NCBI GenBank assembly: GCA_020849535.1 | Contig: JADLGB010000258.1 | Span: 16,840 to 80,839, forward strand | Direction of reading: 5' to 3' | Length of the DNA: 64,000 nt | Source: Candidatus Hydrogenedentota bacterium | Lineage (GTDB): Bacteria; Hydrogenedentota; Hydrogenedentia; Hydrogenedentales; SLHB01 | Part shown: piece by piece, positions 36,040 to 45,066 of the stretch | How the letters are laid out: each line of letters begins with the position of its first letter | How positions within the stretch are numbered: the first letter of the stretch is position 1 | The notes under the pieces: model-generated | The model's input: only the letters and a program-made list of their open reading frames with translations | Told to the model about the DNA's origin: nothing | Database searches by the model: none | Program-made: the position numbers and the translations under genes

Positions 36040-36069
36040 AGTTTAGCTTTTTCTAAAGACGTTTGTCAA
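36040..36069 (-). promoter_or_regulatory. Promoter and operator of the toxin-antitoxin-like unit
   Basis: On the minus strand TTGACA (36069-36064) and TAAACT (36045-36040) are 18 bp apart, pointing at the 148-residue gene. A perfect inverted repeat, TTTAG-N6-CTAAA (36042-36057), overlaps the -10 and spacer. A dimeric HTH protein bound there would block RNA polymerase. Confidence 0.65.
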
Positions 36070-36246
36070 GCCCCCGTTTTGGAGCTGATGGGGAATTGTA
36101 GCATGGATGGGGTGACGAGGCAAGTACTGTAATGTGGTTCTTCAAAGAGAATGAGAGAGGATCCCTATTCCATCGTTTCTGGCCATATCCAGGGGGCCAT
36201 CCGCGATTCCAAACAGTTGCGACATACCCGCGTACGCAGGGGGCCG

Positions 36247-37263
36247 TCACTCGCGAAGCAGGACATCGCAGGCGAGCCGGAGCTTGCTCAAGAGTTTTCG
36301 GAAGAGTCCCCCGCGCTGAGCGGCGGCGCGCAGCTTCACGATGAGCTTGCGCTGTAGGCGGTAGCGGGAAAGGGGCGCTCGTTTGGGCGTCGAGACTTTC
36401 TGGCCGTGTTCCTCCAAGGGTTTCCAGATCTTCTCCGGAGGGTAGCCGCAGACAGTCAGATCGTCTGGGTCGAGCTGCGCGATGACGTTGCGCATGAGGG
36501 CGCATTTGGCGGGATCGGAGGCGAGGTCCTCAACCCACTTTGAGATGGAACCCGTCGTGGGGCGCGAGTGCTGTTGCACACCGATGGGATCGCCGAGCCC
36601 GCCGCGGGGGGCCTGCTCACCGCTCTTCGCGCCATAGTCGATCGTGTCCTTCTCGAAGGGAATGCCGATGTAGGCGTAGGTCTTCTCCATCCACAATTCC
36701 GGGTCCTTGACGAGGTCCTCGTACCGGACATGAAACGCCGGGACATCCTTCTGACGGAGGAAGGCCGCCAGGGCCGGCACGTAGCGGTTAAGAATCGGGT
36801 TGTAGTTATGGGCCACCTGGTAATCGCCGTCGAAAAAGGAGTTCGCGAAAGAGGAGAAGGTGGCCAGCGGATGCCGCGTGAGCACCACGTATTTCGCGTC
36901 GGGGAAAACCTTCATCATAAACGGGAGGATGAGGCCGTAGGCGGGCGTCTTGTCGAGACAAATCGTCTTGCCGCTGCCCTGCAAGTAGCGGCCGTAGAGC
37001 GTGTCGCAATAGGCGCGGCACGCGTCCCAGTAGTCCTGCTCTTTGTTGGGCAGTTCCTGAATGAAGAGGCGCTGCGACTCGGCCGCCAGGACGTGATCGT
37101 AAGGGGCCTTGTCGACTTTTTCCCATACGCCGAGGTGGGCCAACGGCGTGAGCAGATGGGGCTCGGGTCCGCCCTTGATCATCGAGTGGGATTCGAGCAT
37201 GCGCTCCAGCATGGTGCTGCCTGAGCGGGGAGAACTGATCACAAACAACATCGGGATCGGCAT
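36247..37263 (-). CDS. PAPS-dependent sulfotransferase
   Basis: The ATG at 37263, with AGGAGG 6 nt away, gives 338 residues. SSPRSGSTMLERML (near residue 10) is the 5'-phosphosulfate-binding loop and VVLTRHPLATFSS the 3'-phosphate-binding segment of PAPS sulfotransferases. The His in HVRYEDLVKDPELW is in the usual second-half region. Membership in the sulfotransferase family acting on glycans or lipids is clear; the acceptor is not. In a surface-glycan island it probably sulfates the exported polysaccharide. It diverges from kdsB. Confidence 0.88.
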   Translation of the reverse strand: MPIPMLFVISSPRSGSTMLERMLESHSMIKGGPEPHLLTPLAHLGVWEKVDKAPYDHVLAAESQRLFIQELPNKEQDYWDACRAYCDTLYGRYLQGSGKTICLDKTPAYGLILPFMMKVFPDAKYVVLTRHPLATFSSFANSFFDGDYQVAHNYNPILNRYVPALAAFLRQKDVPAFHVRYEDLVKDPELWMEKTYAYIGIPFEKDTIDYGAKSGEQAPRGGLGDPIGVQQHSRPTTGSISKWVEDLASDPAKCALMRNVIAQLDPDDLTVCGYPPEKIWKPLEEHGQKVSTPKRAPLSRYRLQRKLIVKLRAAAQRGGLFRKLLSKLRLACDVLLRE

Positions 37264-37416
37264 GAACTTCCTCCTGCACGCGGTGCGGTGAGGAGAATTT
37301 AACGAGGGGGTAACGCTTGTGTCAAACAGTAGCGGGCGAACTTGAATCGCTGTTTTCCGGTGGCAATACTCGTGGGAAGTTTCTTGAGGTGTCAGGCATG
37401 GACGAAAGGGGTAACT

Positions 37417-38175
37417 GTGGGAAGCCTGAAAGTGGGAGGCGTGATTCCGGCGCGGTTTGGATCCACCCGGCTGCAAGGGAAAGCGCTCCTGCCCATCTTG
37501 GGTAAACCGATGATTCAGCGCGTGTACGAGCGGTGTCAGCAGGCACGGGTGCTGGACTTGATCTGCGTCGCCGCGGATGACGAGCGCATTGTGACGGCCG
37601 TCAAGGCTTTCGGTGGGAATGCGATCATGACGCGGCGCGGCCACGCAAGCGGCACGGATCGCGTAGCCGAGGCGGTCGAAACGCTGCAATTCGACATTGT
37701 CGTGAATATCCAGGGAGATCAGCCTTTCATCGATCCGATCATGATTGAGGAGGCAGTCCAGCCGATGCTCGACGATCCATCGCTGCCGATGGCGACGCTG
37801 ATGCATCCTTTGACGGACCCGGCGGATCTGGCTGACATCGGCATTGTAAAGGTGGTTTGCGATGTCCAGGGAAATGCGTTGTATTTTTCGCGGTCGCCGA
37901 TCCCGTACGCGCGCGAGGAAGTGCCCCACACCGTGTACGAACATGTGGGGCTCTATGTGTACCGGCGCGAGTTTCTCCTGAAGCTCTCCCAATTGCTTCC
38001 CACGCCTTTGGAACAGATTGAGAGCCTGGAACAGTTGCGGGTACTGGAGAACGGATTCCGCATTCGGGTGGTTGAATCCAAGTGCAGGGACCATCATTTC
38101 TGCGGATTCAGTGTGGACACGCCCGAAGACCTCGCGAAGGCGGAGGCGTTTTTGAGGGAGCGGGGCATGAGTTGA
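37417..38175 (+). CDS. kdsB: 3-deoxy-manno-octulosonate (KDO) cytidylyltransferase
   Basis: The GTG at 37417 follows AAAGGGG at about 5 nt and gives 252 residues, the standard KdsB length; the frame is open 25 codons upstream. GGVIPARFGSTRLQGKALLP is the CTP-binding start, TRRGHASGTDRVAEAV the KDO-binding loop, and NIQGDQPFIDP and HVGLYVYRREFLL follow in order. KdsB activates KDO as CMP-KDO for lipopolysaccharide core or capsule, supporting a Gram-negative outer envelope. Divergent from the sulfotransferase. Confidence 0.95.
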   Translation: MGSLKVGGVIPARFGSTRLQGKALLPILGKPMIQRVYERCQQARVLDLICVAADDERIVTAVKAFGGNAIMTRRGHASGTDRVAEAVETLQFDIVVNIQGDQPFIDPIMIEEAVQPMLDDPSLPMATLMHPLTDPADLADIGIVKVVCDVQGNALYFSRSPIPYAREEVPHTVYEHVGLYVYRREFLLKLSQLLPTPLEQIESLEQLRVLENGFRIRVVESKCRDHHFCGFSVDTPEDLAKAEAFLRERGMS

Positions 38176-38189
38176 AGGCCAGTTGAAGA

Positions 38190-38247
38190 TGACCGGCGAG
38201 GGCACCGGTCCCACACTGGTCGCGGCGAGGACGCCGGTCCCACACTG
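38190..38247. repeat. Tandem pair of GC phrase repeats
   Basis: Two units about 30 bp apart share GGCGAGGxCxCCGGTCCCAC followed by ACTG. They lie right between kdsB and the next gene and are of the same kind as the other GC phrases in the window. Confidence 0.6.
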
Positions 38248-38361
38248 ATTATGGCCGCCCCGAAGTTTGCCCGCGCGGAAGCGACCATGGTAGACTCGTT
38301 TGTCGAATGCAAGCCCGCAGAAGCTGATGTCCCGGCAACAAGCAGGAACCCGAACTCCAAG

Positions 38362-41300
38362 ATGGCAAAACGAATTCTCCTCTTTCTTATAAAGCTGTGT
38401 GTTACCGCCGGTCTTTTTGTCTTACTGTTCCGTCCAGAGACCTTCTTCCTATCACCAGACCAGTTTGGCGGCGTGAAGCCCGGGCACATGCTGCAGGAAC
38501 TCCGCGAGGCTGGAGCGCACAGTATTGTGTTCTGGCTCACATTCGCCGCCGTTGTGAAGCTCAGTGGCCTATTCTGTGGAATGCTGCGCTGGCGGCTCCT
38601 GTTGCAGGGACAAGGCCTGTCCATCCCCTTTACCTACATTGCGCGAAGCTGGTTCATTGGGCGCACTATCGGCATCTTCCTGCCGGGCACCATCGGGCTG
38701 GACGGCTACCGGCTCTATGATTCGTCGCTCTATACGGGCGAGGTCATCAAGTGTACGACGGTGATCGCTGTAGAGAAGTTGATCGGCTTTGTCGCCTTGA
38801 CCTTCTTGGTTTTCATTACGTTCCCCCTGGGTTTTGCGCTGCTCAAGATCAATGTCGTGATGCTGGCGATCATTCTGTTAATTCTCGCGGCGTTCGTAGC
38901 GGTCGCGTTCATCGCACTGCTGAATCCGCGCGTCATCCAGGTGCTGGTCGCCGTGGTGCCGACTCCACAGGCAATCCGCACGAAGGTGGACAAACTGGGC
39001 GCGGCGGTCACGGCATACAGCGGAAGCCGCATGAACTTGATCGCGGCGGTGTTTCTGGGGCTTGGTGTACATTTGGCTACGTGTTTCATGTACTTCGGAA
39101 CCATGATGTCCATTCGTGCGGAGAATACGGGGCTTGCCGATATTCTGTTCGCAAGTCCGCTCATGATTTATGGGACGGTGCTTGGACCCTCCATCGGCGG
39201 AGAGGGAATACGCGAGATCGTGTTCGTAACGCTTCTTGGCGGAAAGACCAGCGTCGCGGCGGCGGCGACGTTTGCGCATTTGGGCTGGTGGGTGGGGGAA
39301 GTGGTACCGTTCCTCATAGGCGGGATGCTCCTCCCTTTCCATGTACGGCCGAGTAAGGAAGCCGTGCAATCCAAGCTCGCAGAGGCGCGCAGTGGGGCGC
39401 AATCCCAGGGAGGAATCCATCTCGAACCGGCGATTATCAAGACCTATCGCGACAAGCTTGTCGATTGCTTGCTTGGCGGCATGCTGGCTGGCCTGATGGG
39501 CGGCGCCGTGGTCGGTCTTGCCGAGGCCGCGTGGCTGACCAGCAGACAGGCCGGGCTCACAGAAATGGTCGCGTATTGGTGGGGGCCGCTGACCTACGGC
39601 ATTGCGTTTGCCGGGGCGGGAGTGGGCTTGGCCGCTGGCTTGTTGTTCCTCGCGTTGATCGTCGATCGCTTTCCATCGCGGGCCTGGGCGTTCGGCATTT
39701 GCCACGGGGCCATCTTGGCGGGAGCCACGCTGGTCATCGGGTTCTTCCGGTACCGGCAAGACGTGCTGGGGGAACACAACCTGTCCGCTGGGCAATTCGC
39801 GATGCTGGGCGCGGCCGCGGTGGGAATCGGTGTGGCGGGGCTGCTGCTGGGAACGGCGTTCATGGGCCTCGCGGGGAAGACTCGCGGGCGCGCCGCGGCA
39901 TGCGCGGCCGGCGTCTTTCTCGCATGGGTGATTGTAGGGGCCGGCCTGTCGCTTTGTTTCGAGCCCAGTGCAAAGACCGCGTCCTTTCAGGCGAAGGAAG
40001 GTGTGAAGGGACCGAACATCATTCTGATTGCCGTGGATGCGCTACGTGCGGATTTTCTCAAGCTTTACAGCGAGGGGCGTGCTGTCGCGGAAACGCCGTT
40101 CATCGATGCACTCCGGGCCGATTCGGTTCTGTATCAACACGCATTCGCACAGTCATCGTGGACGAAGGCATCGTTTGCGACGATCTTCTCGGGCATGTAT
40201 CCGGAAGCGCACACCGCCGTGCAGAAAGATTCGGTGTTGCCGGACAGCGTGACGACTTTTCCAGAAGTCCTTCGGGAGGCCGGCTATTTCACTGAAGGAT
40301 TTGCAAACAATCCAAACATTGCGCCTACGTATAACTACGGCCAGGGCTTCGTTCAGTACCGGTATCTGAGTCCGGATTATCTTTTCGGGGCCAACCAGTC
40401 CGCCGAGAAGATGACCCTCTACAAGATCCTTCGCAAAGTATACCAAAAGGTGCTGGGGCGGCTGAGCAAGGGACGCGTCGATGTCCGGGACTTTTACCAA
40501 CCCGCGGAGATCGTGACCCAGGCCGGCCTGGAATGTCTGGACAGCGAGGCGCGCCCGAAGAACGTCCCCTTCCTGTTGTTCCTGCACTACATGGAGCCGC
40601 ATGACCCCTACATGGACCATGAGAAACCTGGTGTAGGCTATGCCCGCGTGCAGCTTGGCGATAACCCGTCGGCCGAAGAATACCGGGAAGTCTTCAAGCG
40701 TGTGTACAACGGTGAGATCGAGTATTGCGATCAGTATATCGGGGAATTGATTCAGGGCCTCAAGGACAGGGGGCTCTATGATGATTCCGTGATCGTGTTC
40801 ACCGCGGACCACGGAGAGGAGTTCTGCGAGCATGGTGGCTGGTGGCACGGGCTGACCTTGTATGACGAGCAGATCGGCATCCCCTTCATGATCAAGCTAC
40901 CGCAGAACCAGTTGGCCGGTGAGACGAATACGAATATCACGCGGCATGTGGACCTGGCGCCGACGCTCCTGCAGTTCGCGGGGCTCGACAGGGCTCCCGC
41001 CATGCAGGGCAAATCCCTGTTCCAGGCGGACAATGTGACGCATGCCAACGAGGACGGGCGCATCGTATACTCGCATTTGGATTTTGAGGGGATACTCTTG
41101 CAGGCGGTCCGCACGCCGACGACGAAACTGATCAAGGCCAATGAGGGCAACAAACGCAACCTGAAGCCTGTGGAGTTGTATGATGTGGCAACGGATCCCG
41201 GTGAGACGGCCAATCTCGCCGGACGGAACCTGCCCACCGAGCAGGAGATGTTCGACTTGATCGATCAAATGCAGGCCGCGGCACTCGAGAATGCGGTGGA

Positions 41301-41367
41301 GCCCGAGTCGATTGAGACACCCGAAGACCTGAAGGAAAAACTCGACGCGATCGGATATGGCGGGTGA
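38362..41367 (+). CDS. Fusion of YbhN/LPTM-like membrane domain and alkaline-phosphatase-superfamily domain
   Basis: Starting at the ATG at 38362 gives 1001 residues beginning MAKRILLFLIKLCVTAGLFV, the usual start of YbhN/lysylphosphatidylglycerol-synthetase-like membrane proteins; ATGs at 38251 and 38287 are less likely. Residues 1-330 contain the LPTM helices, with SWFIGRTIGIFLPGTIGLDG and GPSIGGEGIREI. About 370-545 add more membrane helices. From about 549 (NIILIAVDALRADFLKLYS) an AP-superfamily domain runs to the end, with FTADHGEEFCEHGGWWHG and a metal site. The nucleophile region is SSWTKASFATIFSGMYP, so Thr sits where formylglycine sulfatases have Cys/Ser; a phosphotransferase-type enzyme is likely. 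Probably modifies an exported lipid-linked glycan; inferred. Confidence 0.85.
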   Translation: MAKRILLFLIKLCVTAGLFVLLFRPETFFLSPDQFGGVKPGHMLQELREAGAHSIVFWLTFAAVVKLSGLFCGMLRWRLLLQGQGLSIPFTYIARSWFIGRTIGIFLPGTIGLDGYRLYDSSLYTGEVIKCTTVIAVEKLIGFVALTFLVFITFPLGFALLKINVVMLAIILLILAAFVAVAFIALLNPRVIQVLVAVVPTPQAIRTKVDKLGAAVTAYSGSRMNLIAAVFLGLGVHLATCFMYFGTMMSIRAENTGLADILFASPLMIYGTVLGPSIGGEGIREIVFVTLLGGKTSVAAAATFAHLGWWVGEVVPFLIGGMLLPFHVRPSKEAVQSKLAEARSGAQSQGGIHLEPAIIKTYRDKLVDCLLGGMLAGLMGGAVVGLAEAAWLTSRQAGLTEMVAYWWGPLTYGIAFAGAGVGLAAGLLFLALIVDRFPSRAWAFGICHGAILAGATLVIGFFRYRQDVLGEHNLSAGQFAMLGAAAVGIGVAGLLLGTAFMGLAGKTRGRAAACAAGVFLAWVIVGAGLSLCFEPSAKTASFQAKEGVKGPNIILIAVDALRADFLKLYSEGRAVAETPFIDALRADSVLYQHAFAQSSWTKASFATIFSGMYPEAHTAVQKDSVLPDSVTTFPEVLREAGYFTEGFANNPNIAPTYNYGQGFVQYRYLSPDYLFGANQSAEKMTLYKILRKVYQKVLGRLSKGRVDVRDFYQPAEIVTQAGLECLDSEARPKNVPFLLFLHYMEPHDPYMDHEKPGVGYARVQLGDNPSAEEYREVFKRVYNGEIEYCDQYIGELIQGLKDRGLYDDSVIVFTADHGEEFCEHGGWWHGLTLYDEQIGIPFMIKLPQNQLAGETNTNITRHVDLAPTLLQFAGLDRAPAMQGKSLFQADNVTHANEDGRIVYSHLDFEGILLQAVRTPTTKLIKANEGNKRNLKPVELYDVATDPGETANLAGRNLPTEQEMFDLIDQMQAAALENAVEPESIETPEDLKEKLDAIGYGG

Positions 41368-41414
41368 TCGAGGCGGCTGTCCGATGCGGATGAATTGGGG
41401 ATGAAAACACGCTT

Positions 41415-42722
41415 ATGAAAATTGCGGTCATCGGCACGGGTCACGTGGGGCTCGTCGTGGGAACAGGACTGGCCGACACCGGCCACTACGTCACGTGCGT
41501 CGATCTCGACGAGGAGAAGATCGCGTGCCTTCAGAGCGGGCAGTTGCCGGTTTACGAGCCCGGGCTCGAGGAACTCGTGGCGCGGAACGTCGAAGAGGAA
41601 CGCCTGAAGTTTACCACGGAATTTTCGCAGGCGATTCGCGACGCGCTACTGGTGTTCATCTGCGTGGGTACACCGTCCACGCCCCGCGGTGACGCCGACT
41701 TGAGCCAGGTATACGATGCAATCGACCGAATCGCCGAAGCGATGCCGGGGTACCGGATCATCGTCAACAAGAGCACATGTCCGGTCGGCACAACCGAGGC
41801 GTTCAAGTTACGGCTCTCGCAGAAGACGAAGCAGCCATTCGATGTCGTGGTGAATCCGGAGTTCCTGCGCCAGGGCGCGGCTGTGGACGACTTCATGCGG
41901 CCGGATCGGATCATTGTGGGGTGCGAGGATGTGCGCGTCGAGGAAATCATGAAGGAGTTGTACGCGCCGTTCCTGCGGACGGGCAAGCCCTTGCTCCTGA
42001 TGAGCATCCGGAGCGCGGAGATGTCGAAGTATGCGGTCAATGCGATGTTGGCGGCGCGCATCTCGCTCATGAACGAGTTCGCGAACCTGTGCGAGGCGTA
42101 TGGGGCGGACATCAACGAGGTGCGCGAAGGCGTCGCGGCGGATTCCCGCATCGGACCTTCCTACATTTTCCCTGGGATCGGGTTTGGGGGCTCCTGCCTG
42201 CCCAAGGACCTGGTCGCGTGTTCGCACCTCGCGGAGGAAAAGGGGTTGAAGGCCCACATCCTCGACGCGGTCACAGCGGTCAATGTGAATCAGCAGGCCC
42301 GTTTCGTCGAGACGATACTTGCCTACTATGGACACCGCGTCGCGGGAAAACGGATTGCGCTTTGGGGCGTGAGCTTCAAACCGAAGACGGATGACCTGCG
42401 GGAAGGACCGGCGCTGCGCGTGATCGATGCCTTGCTCGAAGGCGGCGCCGAGGTGGTTGTCTACGATCCCGCGGCGGACGCCAACATTCACAAGCAATAC
42501 GGCGACCGGGTCCGCGTGGTAACCAAGACCTATCTCGCGTTGGAACAGGCGGACGGCTTGGTGATTACGACCGAGTGGAATGAGTTCCGGCGTCCTGACT
42601 ACGAGCGAATGGCCTCGCTGATGCGCGAGAAGGTCATCTTCGACGGGCGTAATCTATACACCGCGAAAACGCTGCGCGAGCATGGATTCCGGTACTTCAG
42701 CATCGGCAGGGTTAGCGTGTAG
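41415..42722 (+). CDS. ugd: UDP-glucose 6-dehydrogenase
   Basis: The 435-residue enzyme has the NAD-binding start KIAVIGTGHVGLVVGTGLAD, CVGTPSTPRGDADLSQV, NPEFLRQGAAVDDFMRPDRI and the catalytic Cys in GFGGSCLPKD near residue 260, then WGVSFKPKTDDLREGPAL. This is the Ugd/TuaD family, oxidising UDP-glucose to UDP-glucuronate for acidic surface glycans. Length is usual. The rmd gene starts 5 bp after its stop, so the two form an operon. Confidence 0.95.
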   Translation: MKIAVIGTGHVGLVVGTGLADTGHYVTCVDLDEEKIACLQSGQLPVYEPGLEELVARNVEEERLKFTTEFSQAIRDALLVFICVGTPSTPRGDADLSQVYDAIDRIAEAMPGYRIIVNKSTCPVGTTEAFKLRLSQKTKQPFDVVVNPEFLRQGAAVDDFMRPDRIIVGCEDVRVEEIMKELYAPFLRTGKPLLLMSIRSAEMSKYAVNAMLAARISLMNEFANLCEAYGADINEVREGVAADSRIGPSYIFPGIGFGGSCLPKDLVACSHLAEEKGLKAHILDAVTAVNVNQQARFVETILAYYGHRVAGKRIALWGVSFKPKTDDLREGPALRVIDALLEGGAEVVVYDPAADANIHKQYGDRVRVVTKTYLALEQADGLVITTEWNEFRRPDYERMASLMREKVIFDGRNLYTAKTLREHGFRYFSIGRVSV

Positions 42723-42727
42723 CACCC

Positions 42728-43666
42728 ATGAAGAACGCCGCACTCATCACAGGGGTAAACGGATTCGTCGGGCAGGTTCTTTCGCGGTATCTCCGCGAGC
42801 GCGGTTGGAATGTGCTGGGCGCCGTACAACCACCGGCGGCCAAGACGGCCAGCAGTTTTCCTTGCGACCTCACGAATCGCGCGGAGGTCGAGGAGTTGGC
42901 GCAATGGGCGAAGGATGTCACGCATGTGTTCCATCTCGCGGCGGTAACCTACATCCCGCAGTCTCAATCCGATCCGGCGCTGGCCATGAACGTGAATCTC
43001 AATGGGACGATCCATCTTCTCCACGCCGTGCGCGCATGCGCGCCTGACGCACGATTCTTGTACGTGTCGAGCGCGGCGGTATACGGCGTGCCCAAATCGC
43101 TGCCGATCACGGAGGAGCACCCGCTCAATCCCAACGAGCCCTACGGCATATCGAAGGCGGCGGCGGACGCCTTCTGCGATTACTTGCATCGCAACAGCGG
43201 TATGGATGTGATCCGTGTGAGGCCATTCAACCACAGCGGCCCAGGGCAGGCTGACCATTTCGTGTTGTCCAGTCTGGCGCGGCAAATCGCGCTCATCGAG
43301 CGGGGGGCGCAAGAGCCGGTGCTCCACGTGGGCAATCTGGACGTGGCGCGGGATTTTCTTCACGTGGATGACGTGGTCCGCGCATACGAATCGCTCATGG
43401 AGAAGGGGGAGGCGGGGCAGGTGTACAACGTGTGCTCCGGAGTCTCACATTCCCTGCGATCCATACTCGATACGCTTCGCGAACACGCCGCAGTGCCTAT
43501 CCGGCTCGAGACCGATCCGGAGCGTGTGCGCCGCGTCGACATTCCCAACGTGTGCGGATCGCGAGCGCGAATCACGCGGCATACGGAATGGGAACCGCGG
43601 ATTCCGTTCGCTCAACTCTTGGAAGACCTCCTCAACTACTGGCGGACGCGGGAGGCCGGGGTCTGA
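42728..43666 (+). CDS. rmd: GDP-6-deoxy-D-mannose reductase (Rmd)
   Basis: A 312-residue SDR protein with the start AALITGVNGFVGQVLSRYL, the YVSSAAVYG and EPYGISKAAADAFC (catalytic Tyr/Lys) regions and RVRPFNHSGPGQADHFVLSS, LHVGNLDVARDFLHVDDVVR. The last two are typical of Rmd, which reduces GDP-4-keto-6-deoxy-mannose to GDP-D-rhamnose. With gmd at 31659 this completes GDP-D-rhamnose. If the real substrate is a GDP-heptose it would act as the reductase in a DmhB-like role. It follows ugd by 5 bp. Confidence 0.88.
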   Translation: MKNAALITGVNGFVGQVLSRYLRERGWNVLGAVQPPAAKTASSFPCDLTNRAEVEELAQWAKDVTHVFHLAAVTYIPQSQSDPALAMNVNLNGTIHLLHAVRACAPDARFLYVSSAAVYGVPKSLPITEEHPLNPNEPYGISKAAADAFCDYLHRNSGMDVIRVRPFNHSGPGQADHFVLSSLARQIALIERGAQEPVLHVGNLDVARDFLHVDDVVRAYESLMEKGEAGQVYNVCSGVSHSLRSILDTLREHAAVPIRLETDPERVRRVDIPNVCGSRARITRHTEWEPRIPFAQLLEDLLNYWRTREAGV

Positions 43667-43700
43667 GCGCATTCTGCGCCGCCGGAACGAAAGGCGCCGT

Positions 43701-44645
43701 GTGGAGCGAAGAGTTCGATTTCGTCGCGGTGTGCTCAGGGCCGCGATCATTGCTCTACTGACGCTGGTGGTGTTGGAAGTCCTGCTTCGCATCGTGGGCG
43801 TCAACTCGCTGATCCTCTACGACGCCGACCCCGCGTGCGGGTACCGATTACAGCCTCGGCAGACCGTTCAACTTCGGGGTAACATGATCGCGATCAATCA
43901 ATGGGGTGTGCGTGACCCCAGGGCTCTCCCCTCTCCCCCATCTTCCGGCGGCCGTATCCTGGTGCTTGGCGACTCGGTGACGTGGGGCGGCATATATGTG
44001 AAGCAGGAGGAACTTTTCACGTCGGTGCTGGAGTCCAAGCTGGCTGGCGTTGAGGTTGTGAATGCGGGCGTGAACGGATACTCCGCGGCACAGATGGCGG
44101 CGATGTACGAAGCGCATCTCACAGGGTTGGAACCAAGCACCGTCATCCTGTTTGCCATTCCGCGTGACTTCACGCGGCCGCCGCTTGTGACGCTGACGGG
44201 CAATAGTGCCGCCTTTCCGACGGAACGTCCGGCGCTGGCCTTGCCAGTCGCCGCCGCACTACTGCGACACTTCGCATACAACCGATTTCGGTGGGAGTGG
44301 CTGCGTCCGCGTCCCGCGACTGTGCCGGCGAATCCGGGACTTTCGGAAACGGACTGCCTTAGGGAAAACGTCGATGCTGTGGAGCGTCTCAAGGCGTCGC
44401 TGGGGCCGAAAGTGAATTTCGCAGTCGTGCTTCTGCCTACCGCGTTGGAGCCCGAAGGCAGTCCCACGTTGAGTTCCGTGGAGGAGGCCTTGTCGGCGCG
44501 TGGTGTCACCTTCGTCAATCTCGGGGAGAAAGTAAAGGCATTGCCGGAGTTCTTCCTGGATGGAGTTCATCTGACTGCGGAGGGACACCGGGCTGTGGGC
44601 GAGGCCCTGGTGTCCGTTGTGAAGTTGTCCGAGAAGACCCAATGA
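43701..44645 (+). CDS. Membrane-anchored SGNH/GDSL hydrolase
   Basis: The GTG at 43701 (AAAGG upstream) gives 314 residues; the open frame starts earlier but in a shadow of rmd. One N-terminal membrane helix (AAIIALLTLVVLEVLLRIVG) is followed by an SGNH domain: ILVLGDSVTWGGI near 86 (nucleophile Ser), AGVNGYSAAQM (Asn block), and FFLDGVHLTAEGHRAVGEAL with the catalytic Asp and His near 287. Such anchored SGNH proteins often add or remove acyl groups on exported polysaccharide; here inferred from the neighbouring sugar genes. An inverted-repeat element begins in its stop codon. Confidence 0.87.
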   Translation: MERRVRFRRGVLRAAIIALLTLVVLEVLLRIVGVNSLILYDADPACGYRLQPRQTVQLRGNMIAINQWGVRDPRALPSPPSSGGRILVLGDSVTWGGIYVKQEELFTSVLESKLAGVEVVNAGVNGYSAAQMAAMYEAHLTGLEPSTVILFAIPRDFTRPPLVTLTGNSAAFPTERPALALPVAAALLRHFAYNRFRWEWLRPRPATVPANPGLSETDCLRENVDAVERLKASLGPKVNFAVVLLPTALEPEGSPTLSSVEEALSARGVTFVNLGEKVKALPEFFLDGVHLTAEGHRAVGEALVSVVKLSEKTQ

Positions 44646-44799
44646 AGACACAGGCGAGGGCGCCTGTGCCACACGCGCTTGCTTGGCCTGCGAAGTTCTC
44701 CTTCTCTTCTGGCAATCGATTCGCACAAATACTCAGAATGATCGAGCACTGAGGCTTCGAGATAGACATGTGGCACAGGCGCCCTCGCCTGTGTCTTCG
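44644..44799. mobile_element. MITE-like element with perfect 29-bp terminal inverted repeats, overlapping a stop codon
   Basis: Positions 44644-44672 and 44771-44799 are perfect inverted copies over 29 bp, each built around CAGGCGAGGGCGCCTGTG. The left arm begins inside the TGA stop of the SGNH hydrolase gene. The 98-bp interior has no gene. The arms share their core with the phrase at 27198-27226. Confidence 0.62.
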
Positions 44800-44911
44800 C
44801 AGCCCTGGCGGGCTCTCCGCTTCATGAGGACTGCGATTTGCCGCAATGGATCCAGGCTTTCCAGGCGGCAGTTGGTAAGTATCAAGGGCGCCACTATTCA
44901 TGGAGGCTATG

Positions 44912-44944
44912 TCAAGAGCCGGCAGGGATGCCGGCGCTCCTGGT
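44912..44944. repeat. GC palindromic phrase
   Basis: GGCAGGGATGCCGGCGCTCC with its flank CAAGAGCC matches the interior phrase of the element at 33805-33992 with one difference. The gene-free stretch 44646-45066 holds this phrase and the right arm of the inverted repeat; I see nothing else. Confidence 0.6.
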
Positions 44945-45066
44945 GACGCCGTTCAACGTCCTGACAAGAATTCCCTATTTCAAATGTGAGTGGTGTACAT
45001 TGATACAGAAAGGCGCGGACTCCGCGCGATGATTTGGCCTTTGACTACGAAGGAACGCGCTTAGAC

